A stretch of 64,000 bases of DNA from CAXXFQ01 sp963674475 (GCA_963674475.2 CAXXFQ010000024.1:992001-1056000), one strand, 5' to 3'. Counted from the stretch's first letter, positions 37,562-46,738 are shown. Notes: a model not told the origin generated them from the sequence alone. Made by a program: numbers and translations.

Positions 37562-38697
37562 ATCAGCAGCCGATGACCAACGACGAGTTTGAAAATTATC
37601 TCACACTGCTAAGCCGAATGCTCCAACTTCGCTCCGGACAGAACGAGGCGATTGCCGAGGAGCTGCGGGTCCATCTCGAGGAGCGGTTTGGCGAATTAAC
37701 GGCACAGGGGGTCGAGCCGAAGAAGGCGGTTTCCATTGCCTTGAGCGAGTTTGGCGACGCGGCCGCGTTGGCCTCGAAGTTTGCGGAAATTTCTCGTCTT
37801 AAAACAAGGAGAATCATGATGCGATCAACGATTGGTTGTCTTTTTGTGGGAGCCGTGGTCCTAGGATGGGTCCTGTCGGCCATCCCCGACGCCGGATCGG
37901 ACCTTCTGCTGAATGTCGCTCAGGCCCAAAATCAAACCGAAGAGAAAGTGGACCAACCGGTCCAACTGAGCGAACGCGAAATTGCCGAGGAAGCGACCCG
38001 GCAAAAGCTGGAGAAAAAAATCTCGTTCTGCTTCGTCGACGAACCGATTTCCTATTGCATGGCGTTCCTTGCAGATCAAACCGAAACTCAGGTTTTAATT
38101 GATGCAAAGAGCTTGGAAGACTTTGGAATGGACCCGGAGTCCCCGATTACCATGCAGATGAAAGAGGTCCCCACAAAATTGGCCTTACGGCTCATGCTGG
38201 AACAAATTGACCTGGCTTACCGGATCGATCACAATCTTGTGATTGTAACAACCCAGGAAGATGCGGAAGGTCAACTGTGCATACGCATGTACGATATTGT
38301 GGGCCTGCTTGAAAGCAACATTGCCGCCCGACCGAAAATATCAACCACGCAATTCGGTGGCAGTGGTTTCGGAGATGGCGGTGGTTTCGGAGACAACAAG
38401 GACACTACCGTAGCCAAAGCAGATGGTCAAAGCCAACAGAAAACCACTCCAAGAAGACCCCTTAATAATCGTTCAAGAAAAACCCCGAACGACCGGCTAT
38501 GCGAACTGATCCATCAAATGGTCTCTCCCGAAAGCTGGGACTCTGTAGGAGGGCCTGGCAGCTTGGCTATCTATAACGGGGTCTTGGTGGTCTGTCAAAC
38601 CGAGGAGGTCCACCGGGAGGTCGAATCACTTTTGGACCAACTTCGCACGAAAATCAACCAACGACGGCAGGCGATGCAGGTTACTGAGGCCTTTTAA
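37558..38697 (+). CDS. HAAS-type membrane protein with secretin N-domain-like region
   Basis: The 379-residue protein is coupled to padR. Residues 1-75 resemble the HAAS/DUF1700 segment that accompanies PadR proteins (LRVHLEERFGELTAQGVEPK, SIALSEFGDAAALASKFAE). One membrane segment follows (about 85-105). Residues 145-235 resemble an STN/secretin short domain (FVDEPISYCMAFLADQTETQ, MKEVPTKLALRLMLEQIDLA, LVIVTT). A Gly-rich linker (GGSGFGDGGGFGD) leads to a C-terminal domain with LCELIHQMVSPESWDSVGG, also seen in planctomycete secretin-like proteins. A role in envelope stress or export is inference. Confidence 0.75.
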   Translation: MNQQPMTNDEFENYLTLLSRMLQLRSGQNEAIAEELRVHLEERFGELTAQGVEPKKAVSIALSEFGDAAALASKFAEISRLKTRRIMMRSTIGCLFVGAVVLGWVLSAIPDAGSDLLLNVAQAQNQTEEKVDQPVQLSEREIAEEATRQKLEKKISFCFVDEPISYCMAFLADQTETQVLIDAKSLEDFGMDPESPITMQMKEVPTKLALRLMLEQIDLAYRIDHNLVIVTTQEDAEGQLCIRMYDIVGLLESNIAARPKISTTQFGGSGFGDGGGFGDNKDTTVAKADGQSQQKTTPRRPLNNRSRKTPNDRLCELIHQMVSPESWDSVGGPGSLAIYNGVLVVCQTEEVHREVESLLDQLRTKINQRRQAMQVTEAF

Positions 38698-38703
38698 CCG
38701 TGA

Positions 38704-38749
38704 AATAAAATAAGGAGTGACGGCCGAGGCCGTCACTCCTTATTTTATT
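38704..38749. terminator. Perfect 22-bp inverted repeat, bidirectional terminator
   Basis: AATAAAATAAGGAGTGACGG (plus CC) pairs without mismatch with its complement across a 2-nt loop. It starts 6 nt after the stop of the 37558 gene. Its A/T outer part gives a U-rich tail on either strand, the form of a bidirectional intrinsic terminator. It is the extended last palindrome of repeat copy D. Confidence 0.85.
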
Positions 38750-38855
38750 AAACGAGGGGAAACATTTTGAAAATTGTTTCCCCTCGTGCTCCCCTTCAAA
38801 AACTTTTTGGACCGGGATTGCTTCGCAATCCCTCTCTTTGTTTTTTCGTTTTTTC
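38704..38855 (-). repeat. Interspersed four-palindrome repeat, copy D
   Basis: Reading from the dus side (minus strand): A-rich lead, GGGATTGC/GCAATCCC (38814-38832), AAAAAGTTTTT, the long stem ACGAGGGGAAACA/TGTTTCCCCTCGT (38752-38787) and the outer stem. Both arms of the long stem differ together from the other copies, so pairing is kept. It lies between convergent genes. Confidence 0.92.
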
Positions 38856-38871
38856 TTTGTCCCTTTGTTTT

Positions 38872-39888
38872 TTATTCCAGATTGAACTCTTTTCTTATCA
38901 ACTCTTCGAACTCCTCCACCGTTTTCACCTGACTCACCGCCGCACGAAACTTCCTCACCCCAGGCCGACCCACCGCATAACAACACGCATACGTCCGCAT
39001 CAACACCGCCCCCTTCGACTCCCCAAACCGCTCGACCGTCATCCGCAAATGATCCAACAACAGCTGACCCTGCGCTTTCGAATCGGGCTCCACCGGGATC
39101 GGCTCCCCGGCCAGCGCGGCGGCCGCTTGCGCAAATAACCACGGACGTCGTATCGCCGCGCGACCGATCATCACCCCGTCGACCCCGTAACGCTCAAAAA
39201 CCTCGGGGACCTGCTCCGGCGTGCGGATATCCCCGTTGCCGATCAGTGGGATTCGTTTCAAAAACGGCTTGATCCGCGCGATCGCCTCCCAGTCGGCCTC
39301 GCCGCGGTAAAACTGCTTGGCCGTTCGACCGTGGACCGTCAACGCCGCCGCCCCGGCCTCCTCGACCGCGACAGCCACCTCGGACGCGGTGATCTGCTGC
39401 TGGTGCGGACCGAGCCGAATCTTCGCCGTCACGGGGGTCTCGCCGCAAACATCGACCACACGCCGGACAATCTGCCCGATCCGCTCCGGGTCGCGCAATA
39501 AATACGAACCGCTTTGCGCCTTCTCCGACACGTCGCGCGCCGGGCAGCCGAAGTTCAGATCGACCACACTGACCCGGTAATCGTCGACCAGACGACGGGC
39601 CACGTCGGCCAGCGTTTCGGGATCGTTGTCCCAAATCTGCACCGCCAACGGCCGCGGCTCGTCGCGCACGCCCCAAAGCCGCTCCGGCTCCCCTTCCCCA
39701 CGAACGTCCATCTCTCGGAAACCACGGGCACTGACCATCTCGGTCACCGGAAGCCCCACCCCGCCAAACCGACGCACAATCTGCCGGAAGACCCGGTTCG
39801 TGAAACCGGCCATCGGCGCCTGCAATAACGGCGGATCAATCGTAAGCGGTCCGATTCGAAGCGGAGGAACAGAAAATCGTTGTGTCAT
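38872..39888 (-). CDS. dusB: tRNA-dihydrouridine synthase (DusB-like)
   Basis: Dus enzymes reduce uridine to dihydrouridine in tRNA with FMN and NADPH. The 338 residues include LQAPMAGFTNRVFRQIVRRF, the catalytic segment VVDLNFGCPARDVSEKAQSG with the active cysteine, VTAKIRLG, ALTVHGRTAKQFYRGEADWE, PLIGNGDIRTPEQ and DGVMIGRAAIRRPWLF. The FGCPA variant and overall pattern fit DusB, although DusA and DusC cannot be excluded by eye. The gene ends just before repeat copy D. Confidence 0.92.
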   Translation of the reverse strand: MTQRFSVPPLRIGPLTIDPPLLQAPMAGFTNRVFRQIVRRFGGVGLPVTEMVSARGFREMDVRGEGEPERLWGVRDEPRPLAVQIWDNDPETLADVARRLVDDYRVSVVDLNFGCPARDVSEKAQSGSYLLRDPERIGQIVRRVVDVCGETPVTAKIRLGPHQQQITASEVAVAVEEAGAAALTVHGRTAKQFYRGEADWEAIARIKPFLKRIPLIGNGDIRTPEQVPEVFERYGVDGVMIGRAAIRRPWLFAQAAAALAGEPIPVEPDSKAQGQLLLDHLRMTVERFGESKGAVLMRTYACCYAVGRPGVRKFRAAVSQVKTVEEFEELIRKEFNLE

Positions 39889-39911
39889 GGAACCCCGAGA
39901 AAAAACGACTT

Positions 39912-39957
39912 GCTAAAACAAACGCGGCCCTTTCCCCCATCGAGAAAAAGGCCGCGT
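39912..39957 (-). terminator. Intrinsic terminator of the DapA-family aldolase gene
   Basis: On the minus strand ACGCGGCC and GGCCGCGT form an 8-bp stem, extended by CTTT/AAAG pairs, followed by TTGTTTT. It lies 67 nt past the aldolase stop and before the dus start. Confidence 0.8.
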
Positions 39958-40023
39958 CATTACTGTTTATCGGCGGATTTTTCTAATGCCACCGGAGTCA
40001 CGCATTCCATATCTTTCGAATGT

Positions 40024-40959
40024 TCAGAACGAAACCTTCGACAGTGCTTCGGCCTGCTCTTCGGTCAAGAGGCCGTACTTCAGCAGGTGCTGACGGATCT
40101 TTTCGCGTTCCGGCGGATTGAATTTTTCGAACGGCTCGGTCATCACGTCGCTGCAAATGCCCAAGCAGGACAACGCGCACTTGAGCCCCTTGATGAACGA
40201 CGAACCGTAGCTACCAACCGCCCAAAGGGTCGACGAAATCGCGATGATCCGCTGGTGCAATTCACGCGCCTTGTCGTAATCCTTGGCCTGGGCCGCATTG
40301 TAAACGTCAACATAAAGCTTCGGGAACAGGTTCGCCCCACCCGAAACGCCACCGTCGACACCCATGATCAGCGCTTCGGCCAACAGCTCTTCGGGACCGA
40401 CAAACAGCGACCAGTCGGTCCGTTCGCGCACCAATCGTTGCACCTTGTGCAAGAAGGTCATGTTCCCCGAGCTGTCCTTGAGTCCCGCGATGTTGGGAAC
40501 ATCGAACAGCGGTTCCAAGACGTCCAGCGACAAATCGATCTTCGTGCAACCGGGCATGTTGTAAAGGAAGACCGGCAACGGCATCTTCGCGACGATGTTA
40601 GTATAATAGTGTTCCATCTCTTTGGCACTGGCCGGGAAGTAGTACGGCGGAGCCAAAACCAACGCTTTGGCACCAGCCTTCGCAGCCACTTCAGCCAAAC
40701 GAAGCGATTCGACGTAAGAAGTGTCGGCCACGCCAACCAAGACCGGAACCCGATCGCCAACCTGCTTACAGGTCCGGTCGATCACTTCGCGGCGGATATC
40801 ATAGCTCAAGTTGGGCCCTTCGCCCGTCGTGCCCAAGGCAAAAAGGCCATGCACGCCACCGGCCAGGACATGTTCAATCAGACGCTCGAGTCCTTCGACA
40901 TCCAGATTCTCTTGATCCAAAAGCGGCGTCACCATCGGTGGGACGATTCCACGGAACAT
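40024..40959 (-). CDS. DapA-family pyruvate aldolase, probably not DHDPS
   Basis: This 311-residue TIM barrel belongs to the DHDPS/N-acetylneuraminate lyase family, using a Schiff base with pyruvate. GTTGEGPNLS, VFLYNMPGCTK (catalytic tyrosine) and IAGLKDSSGN (Schiff-base lysine, near residue 163) are all present. The arginine that follows PG in true DHDPS (YNIPGRTG) is replaced by CTK. That argues against dihydrodipicolinate synthase and for another 2-keto acid aldolase, for example a sialic-acid lyase. A genuine dapA lies at 42612. It has its own terminator. Confidence 0.85.
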   Translation of the reverse strand: MFRGIVPPMVTPLLDQENLDVEGLERLIEHVLAGGVHGLFALGTTGEGPNLSYDIRREVIDRTCKQVGDRVPVLVGVADTSYVESLRLAEVAAKAGAKALVLAPPYYFPASAKEMEHYYTNIVAKMPLPVFLYNMPGCTKIDLSLDVLEPLFDVPNIAGLKDSSGNMTFLHKVQRLVRERTDWSLFVGPEELLAEALIMGVDGGVSGGANLFPKLYVDVYNAAQAKDYDKARELHQRIIAISSTLWAVGSYGSSFIKGLKCALSCLGICSDVMTEPFEKFNPPEREKIRQHLLKYGLLTEEQAEALSKVSF

Positions 40960-41787
40960 CCTTCTCTCCCTTATAAAAAGCGTAACACTTCAGCCAAGTG
41001 AGGCCCTTGAGAAGATCGGCAGCTGGGCAAGTCTGAGGAGGGAATAAGGCCCCCCATTTACTGCAGGCAATCCAAGTGAAATCCACCAGCTTATCTGCCT
41101 GACCGCCTTCCGATCGTAAGGTTCCCACCACAAATGGCTAAATAGATACTAAAACAACCTAGAAACGGGCGTAATTTTTCCGAAAGTAAAATATTCGACA
41201 AACCTTCATCATAAACTTCCAGGACCGTAATGGAAAGCGGGGAAGTCGCCACATTTGGCCTTTCAAACGGAAGCACCAAGCCCCGCCGCGCCGACCAAAT
41301 TGCCCCGCAAAGCACACTTCCATCGGCCAAACGGCCCTTTCCGATGGAGACCTGTAGAAGATAAATCGGATATACGCTCCCTCGGGGCAGTAGGAAAGCA
41401 ATCTCGCTCGAAAAAAACCTTTGGGCAATGTTGTTTTTCAGGAAAACCCGATATAATCGGACAAGCGGCCTGTGCGCCCGTAGCCCTTTGGATGGACCAT
41501 TGCTACCACTAAATAGGTGCATTACACCCATCTAAAGTGGCACTTACGCGAAGCAATTCACTCTCTTGAGGCACTCGGCCCCCCCTCTTCCTTCGTCCAA
41601 GAGCAGTAAATCTCGCGATTCTCGAGAACTTACTCGCCAAAACGGGGGGGTCTTCTGGAAATCACGGCGAGTCAGGTCGCTCGAGACCGATTTCCTTTCG
41701 AGAGGGCATAAAGGTCTCCGACCGAAGGAAAAGAACGGGACACTGAACCACTATTTGAAAAAAATAAAACAACGGACCAACAGTACT
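40960..41787. other. 828-nt region without a recognised gene
   Basis: The region lies between the divergent aldolase and pdxJ. Two overlapping frames are open (minus 41091-41531 and plus 41255-41512), but neither encodes a recognisable protein and composition is irregular. A TATAAT at 41452-41457 with TTGTTT 15 nt upstream is a weak promoter candidate on the plus strand. Signatures of RNase P RNA, tmRNA and 6S RNA were looked for and not seen. The length would allow an unrecognised ncRNA or decayed gene. Confidence 0.4.
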
Positions 41788-42513
41788 ATGATAGAACTGG
41801 GAGTCAATATCGATCACGTCGCCACGGTTCGCGAGGCCCGAAAGACCAACGAGCCGGACCCGGTTTGGGCCGCCGCCTTGGCCGAAATGGGCGGGGCCAA
41901 CGGGATCACGATCCACTTGCGTGAAGACCGACGCCACATCCAGGACCGCGATCTGCGAATTCTGAAGGAGTCGGTCGCCTGTAAGCTGAACCTCGAAATG
42001 GCCTGCGAAAACGAGGTGGTCGAAATCGCCTGTCAAACGCGGCCGGATCAGGCGACGTTGGTTCCGGAGAAACGAGAGGAAGTGACGACCGAAGGCGGGC
42101 TGGACGTCGCCGGACAGCTGGACCGGGTCACCGACGTGGTTTCGCGTCTGAAAGACAACGGAATCGCCGTCAGTTTGTTCCTCGACCCCGACCCGGCCCA
42201 AATCGACGCCGGAGCCCGAACCGGGGCCGAAGCGATCGAACTGCACACCGGCCAGTACGCCTTGGCCCAAACCGAGGCGGACGCGGAAAAAGAATTGCAA
42301 AACCTGATCCGCGCCGGGGCGCAAATTGTCGGGCACGGCATGCGGCTGCACGCTGGACACGGCTTGACCTATCGCAATGTCCAACCGGTCGCGCGGATCG
42401 ACCAGATGCACGAGCTCAACATCGGCCACAGCGTCATCGCCCGCTCGATTTTCATCGGGCTGGAGCGGGCCGTGCGAGAAATGAAACAGTTAATCGACTC
42501 GGCGATTTCCTAG
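41788..42513 (+). CDS. pdxJ: Pyridoxine 5'-phosphate synthase
   Basis: PdxJ condenses 1-deoxyxylulose 5-phosphate with aminoacetone phosphate to make pyridoxine phosphate. The 241 residues start with the family motif MIELGVNIDHVATVREAR and contain GITIHLREDRRHIQDRD, NLEMA, and AGHGLTYRNV with a catalytic histidine. The frame is open from 41566, but the conserved N-terminus fixes the ATG at 41788. It leads a plus-strand run with dapA and the his genes; hisC also needs the pyridoxal phosphate it helps make. Confidence 0.97.
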   Translation: MIELGVNIDHVATVREARKTNEPDPVWAAALAEMGGANGITIHLREDRRHIQDRDLRILKESVACKLNLEMACENEVVEIACQTRPDQATLVPEKREEVTTEGGLDVAGQLDRVTDVVSRLKDNGIAVSLFLDPDPAQIDAGARTGAEAIELHTGQYALAQTEADAEKELQNLIRAGAQIVGHGMRLHAGHGLTYRNVQPVARIDQMHELNIGHSVIARSIFIGLERAVREMKQLIDSAIS

Positions 42514-42611
42514 GAGTCGATCTTTTTTTGCCATCGCGCGGATTCCATAAGGAGAACCCGCGTGTTGAAACAAAACCCAAAAACCCCCAAAGAAAACGAG
42601 TTCTTTTTATT

Positions 42612-43505
42612 ATGACGACACGAGCGGAAGAATACGCCGGACTTTCTGTCGCGATGATTACGCCGCTTACAGAAGACGGTAAAATTGATTTTGACCGACT
42701 CGACGAGCAAGTGGCATTCCAGATCGCGGCGGGAACCGTTTGTCTCTGCCCGGTGGGAACGACCGGCGAATCGCCAACCCTCTCCCACCCCGAACACGAC
42801 CAGGTCATCGCCGCCATGGTCAAAGCGGCCGGCAGCAAGGTCAAGGTCATGGCCGGAACCGGTTCGAACAGCACCGAGGAAGCCGTCCGCCTGACCCAAG
42901 CGGCCGCCAATAATGGGGCCGACGCCGCGTTGGTCGTCGCGCCGTATTACAACAAGCCGACCCAAGAGGGTTTTTATCGCCATTTCAAGGCGGTCGCCGA
43001 GTCGGTCGACATCCCGATCTGCATCTACAACATCCCCGGCCGGACCGGCAAAAACATCGAGCCGGAAACGATCATCCGCCTGGCCGAGATCCCGAACATC
43101 ACGATGGTCAAAGAGGCGACCGGGTCGCTGGACCAGGCGTCGGAGATTTTGGCCTCGACCAACCTGACCCTGCTAAGCGGCGACGACAGCCTGACGTTGC
43201 CGTTGCTTTCGATCGGTGGCCGCGGCGTCATTTCGGTAGTCGGCAACCTGCTGCCGGGAGACATGATCGCGTTGCTTAACGCCTTCGAAGCGGGCAACCT
43301 GGCCGAAGCGCAGGATTGGCACAAAAAGCTTTTCCCGCTGTGCCGCGACATGCTGGGGCTGTCGACCAATCCGATCCCGATCAAGGCGGCGATGAAGATG
43401 GTCGGCCGCGACACGGGCGTTTTGCGAATGCCGATGTGCCCGCTTTCGGAAGCCGAGGAGGCCAGCCTTCGCAAGACCCTTGTCGCCTATGGCGTTTTGT
43501 CCTGA
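42612..43505 (+). CDS. dapA: 4-hydroxy-tetrahydrodipicolinate synthase
   Basis: DapA condenses pyruvate with aspartate semialdehyde, the first committed step of lysine and meso-diaminopimelate synthesis. In 297 residues it has CPVGTTGESPTLS, ICIYNIPGRTGKN with the catalytic tyrosine and the substrate-binding arginine, and TMVKEATGS with the Schiff-base lysine. These residues distinguish it from the paralogue at 40024. ATG 42612 is chosen over an upstream ATG at 42528. The next gene, hisD, starts 37 nt later. Confidence 0.96.
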   Translation: MTTRAEEYAGLSVAMITPLTEDGKIDFDRLDEQVAFQIAAGTVCLCPVGTTGESPTLSHPEHDQVIAAMVKAAGSKVKVMAGTGSNSTEEAVRLTQAAANNGADAALVVAPYYNKPTQEGFYRHFKAVAESVDIPICIYNIPGRTGKNIEPETIIRLAEIPNITMVKEATGSLDQASEILASTNLTLLSGDDSLTLPLLSIGGRGVISVVGNLLPGDMIALLNAFEAGNLAEAQDWHKKLFPLCRDMLGLSTNPIPIKAAMKMVGRDTGVLRMPMCPLSEAEEASLRKTLVAYGVLS

Positions 43506-43542
43506 TCGCACCCGCTAGTCGCAAGAGAGTGTTAAAAAAACG

Positions 43543-44907
43543 ATGGGAGCCAAACCACTGAACCTGCTTCGTATCGACAGCCGTCGAGATAATATCCGGG
43601 AGTCGATGCAACAGTTGCGCAACCGACTGAGCCCGCAAGGGAACGTCGTCAGCCAAGCGGGGCAAAAGCGGACGATCGAGATTTTCGGCGAACCGCTGAC
43701 CCCTGCGCAGGTGGTCGAGCGGATCTGTTCGGACGTGGCGGAAAAAGGGCTCGAGGCGGTCCTCGACTATTCGGCGCGAATCGATCGGGCCGAACTCACG
43801 CCGGAAACGATCCGTGTGCCGGTCGAAGAGCTCGAAGCACACCACAAGAAGGCCGATCCGGACCTTTTGAAGGCGGTTCGACGTGTCCACGACCGAATCC
43901 GGTTGTTCCAAGAGACGATCCTCCATCGCGACGTGCGGCTGGAGCGTCCCGGCGGCTATCTGATGCAGCGATACCGACCGCTTCGACGCGCGGGGCTTTG
44001 CGTTCCCGGCGGAGCGGCCGCCTATCCGTCCAGCGTTTTGATGACCGCCGTTCCCGCGCAAACGGCCGGGGTCAAGGAATTGGCGTTGGTCGCGCCGCCG
44101 ACCCCGTTTGGCTCCTACAACCCCGACCTGTTGGCCACCTGCTTTGAACTGGGAATCACCGAAGTCTATCGGCTCGGCGGGGCCCAGGCGGTCGCGGCGA
44201 TGGCCTACGGAGTCGAAGGGCTGCCGCGGGTCGACAAGATCGTCGGACCGGGAAACCTGTTTGTCGCGTTGGCCAAACGGCACGTCTTCGGCGAGGTCGA
44301 TATCGACTCGATCGCCGGCCCGAGTGAGGTGGTCGTCATCGTCGACGGGTCGACCCGCCCCGAATACACCGCTTACGACATCATGGCCCAGGCCGAGCAC
44401 GCGCCCGGCGCAAGCATCTTGATCGGTTGGGACGAGTCGGTCCTCGACGCGGCGGTCGACGCGATTGCGAGACAACTCGACCAGGTCGAACGGGGCGAAT
44501 TGGCCCGGCAAAGTCTCGAAGATTTCGGCGCGGTCATCCTCGCACGCGACGAGGAGGAGGCCTGCCGTTTGACTGACGAGATCGCGCCGGAACATTTGCA
44601 TATCGCGACCGAGAACGCCGAAGCGTTGGCCGAACGGATCGAGCACGCCGGGGCGATGTTCCTGGGCAACTACACGCCGGTCGCCCTGGGTGATTACGCC
44701 GCCGGACCGTCGCACGTCTTGCCGACCAGCGGAACGGCCCGATTCGCGTCGGGGTTGTCGGCCAACGATTTCCTGCGGTCTCATAGTGTCCTGTGCTTCG
44801 ATCGCGACGGGTTGACCGAGATGGCCCGCGATGTCGAGACGATCGCCACCAAGGAAGGGCTGACCGCCCACCGCGAAAGTGTGACGATTCGCAAGAAGGG
44901 CTCCTAA
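43543..44907 (+). CDS. hisD: Histidinol dehydrogenase
   Basis: HisD oxidises histidinol to histidine in two NAD-dependent steps with a zinc ion. The 454 residues include RPLRRAGLCVPGGAAAYPSS, KIVGPGNLFVALAKRHVFGE, IDSIAGPSEVVVI, AQAEHAPGAS with zinc ligands, and APEHLHIATEN with the catalytic Glu-His pair. GDYAAGPSHVLPT completes the zinc site. N-terminal residues before about 20 vary, as is common. It begins a hisD-hisC-hisB run on the plus strand. Confidence 0.97.
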   Translation: MGAKPLNLLRIDSRRDNIRESMQQLRNRLSPQGNVVSQAGQKRTIEIFGEPLTPAQVVERICSDVAEKGLEAVLDYSARIDRAELTPETIRVPVEELEAHHKKADPDLLKAVRRVHDRIRLFQETILHRDVRLERPGGYLMQRYRPLRRAGLCVPGGAAAYPSSVLMTAVPAQTAGVKELALVAPPTPFGSYNPDLLATCFELGITEVYRLGGAQAVAAMAYGVEGLPRVDKIVGPGNLFVALAKRHVFGEVDIDSIAGPSEVVVIVDGSTRPEYTAYDIMAQAEHAPGASILIGWDESVLDAAVDAIARQLDQVERGELARQSLEDFGAVILARDEEEACRLTDEIAPEHLHIATENAEALAERIEHAGAMFLGNYTPVALGDYAAGPSHVLPTSGTARFASGLSANDFLRSHSVLCFDRDGLTEMARDVETIATKEGLTAHRESVTIRKKGS

Positions 44908-44994
44908 AAAACGGAATGCTCCTTTCCCCTCCGAGGTCATGAATTGCCCGTACCGGACGGTTTCACTTCCTTTTTTTGACAAGTTAGAACGCCG

Positions 44995-46038
44995 ATGTTT
45001 TTCCGCCCTGAAATTTTGAAGATGGCCGGTTACGTTCCCGGGGAACAGCCCCAAACGACCGAGATCATCAAGCTCAACACGAACGAAAACCCCTACCCGG
45101 CAAGCCGTACGATCCGCGACGGGATCGAGGACGCGCTGCGATTTGGGCTGGAAAAATACCCACACCCGCTGGGCCAACCGTTTCGTCGCGCGGCGTCGGA
45201 AGTTTTGGGCGTTCCGGCCGATTGGATCCTCTGCGGCAACGGCAGCGACGATATCCTGACGATCCTCACCCGGGCGTTGGTCGGCCAAGGGGAACGACTC
45301 CGTTTGCCGTTTCCGAGTTATATCCTTTACAAGTCGCTGGCCGAAATCCAAGGGGCCCAAAGCGAAGAGGTCCATTTCCAATCGGACTGGACGTTGGGCG
45401 ACGATTTCGCCGCGGTAAAAGAAGACCTTCGCTTGGTCTTTCTGCCCAACCCGAACAGCCCGTCGGGCACCGTCTTGCCGCCGGAGCGAATCGTCGAACT
45501 GGCCGACGCCCTGCCCTGCCCGCTTTTGATCGACGAGGCGTATGCCGATTTTGCCGAAACGAACTGCCTCGACCTGGTCAAGCAGAACGAAAAAATCATG
45601 GTCTCGCGGACGCTGAGCAAGTCGTACGCCTTGGCCGGACTGCGCTTTGGGTACCTGGTCGCCCAGCCGCATTTGATCGAACAGTTCCAGAAGGTCAAAG
45701 ACTCGTACAACTGCGACGCGTTATCGATCGCCATCGCCGCTCGCGCCATCGCCGATCAGGACTGGCAAGCCGAAAACCGGGCGAAAATTCTCCGAACCCG
45801 AGCCGAATTGACCCGGCGGATGCGTGACCTAGGATTTAACGTAGTCGATTCGCAGGCAAACTTTACCTGGAATACCCATTCGGAATTGGCACTGAAACCG
45901 ATTTTCGAACAGCTCAAACTGGACGGGATCCTGGTCCGATATATGAACTATGAAGGCTGGGGCGAAGGACTGCGAATCAGTGTCGGCACGGACGAGCAAA
46001 TCACGCGCTGCGTCGATCGAATCGCCGAACTGGTCTGA
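44995..46038 (+). CDS. hisC: Histidinol-phosphate aminotransferase
   Basis: HisC is the PLP aminotransferase that makes histidinol phosphate. The 347 residues have IKLNTNENPYPAS, the PLP-binding aspartate/tyrosine segment LLIDEAYADF, and VSRTLSKSYALAGLRFGY with the Schiff-base lysine. The arginine RISVGT near the C-terminus binds phosphate. The ATG at 44995 follows the hisD stop by 87 nt. Confidence 0.96.
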   Translation: MFFRPEILKMAGYVPGEQPQTTEIIKLNTNENPYPASRTIRDGIEDALRFGLEKYPHPLGQPFRRAASEVLGVPADWILCGNGSDDILTILTRALVGQGERLRLPFPSYILYKSLAEIQGAQSEEVHFQSDWTLGDDFAAVKEDLRLVFLPNPNSPSGTVLPPERIVELADALPCPLLIDEAYADFAETNCLDLVKQNEKIMVSRTLSKSYALAGLRFGYLVAQPHLIEQFQKVKDSYNCDALSIAIAARAIADQDWQAENRAKILRTRAELTRRMRDLGFNVVDSQANFTWNTHSELALKPIFEQLKLDGILVRYMNYEGWGEGLRISVGTDEQITRCVDRIAELV

Positions 46039-46096
46039 TCGACTCACCGCCCCGTCAAACCATTTTTGTATCCCCTTTTTACCAGTAGGTTTTCTC

Positions 46097-46684
46097 ATGG
46101 CTCGAACGGCCCGATTGGAACGAAACACGGCGGAGACCCAGATCGTCCTGTCACTGGATCTGGACGGTTCCGGGCGCTCGGAAATCAACTCCGGCGTCGG
46201 GTTCCTTGATCATATGCTCACGCTGTTGGCCAAACACGCGGCAATCGATCTGGAGGTCACGGCCAAGGGGGACCTGCACGTCGACCAGCATCACACGGTC
46301 GAAGATATCGGAATCTGTCTCGGAAAGGCCCTGGCCGAAGCGGTCGGCGACAAGGCGGGAATCCGGCGTTACGGCCATTTCACCCTACCGATGGACGAGA
46401 CGCTCGTCACGGTGGCCCTCGACCTGGGCGGACGACCCTATTTCGAGTACCGGGCCGAATTGCCCAGCGCCAAAATTGGCAATTTCGACAGCGAGTTGAT
46501 CGCCGATTTCTGGCAAGCCTTCTCGGTCAACGCGGCGTGCAACCTGCACATCGTGGTCCACTACGGCCAGAACAGCCACCACATCGCCGAAGGGATTTTT
46601 AAGGGGACCGCCCGCGCTTTGCGGATGGCGATCGAAGCAGACCCGCGACTCAAAGATATCCCGAGTACCAAAGGGGTGCTTTAA
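46097..46684 (+). CDS. hisB: Imidazoleglycerol-phosphate dehydratase
   Basis: This is the monofunctional dehydratase (195 residues) that makes imidazole acetol phosphate, without the histidinol-phosphatase domain of E. coli HisB. Family motifs: SGVGFLDHMLTLLAKHA, DQHHTVEDIGICLGKAL and GQNSHHIAEGIFKG, which supply the manganese-binding histidines. The conserved N-terminus places the start at 46097 rather than the longer open frame. A strong terminator follows, so this ends the his run. Confidence 0.97.
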   Translation: MARTARLERNTAETQIVLSLDLDGSGRSEINSGVGFLDHMLTLLAKHAAIDLEVTAKGDLHVDQHHTVEDIGICLGKALAEAVGDKAGIRRYGHFTLPMDETLVTVALDLGGRPYFEYRAELPSAKIGNFDSELIADFWQAFSVNAACNLHIVVHYGQNSHHIAEGIFKGTARALRMAIEADPRLKDIPSTKGVL

Positions 46685-46738
46685 AGCAAAAAGCCATGTC
46701 AATCGCGGCCCGGCTTTTCAAAACGCATCAAAAAAACA

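Noticed and set aside
41091..41531. Minus-strand 146-codon gene in the 828-nt gap
   Set aside because: No recognisable motif and no ribosome site; a competing open frame lies on the other strand. Kept only as part of the gap note.
43381..45672. Minus-strand open frame of 763 codons
   Set aside because: Antisense to dapA, hisD and hisC, all with full motif sets.
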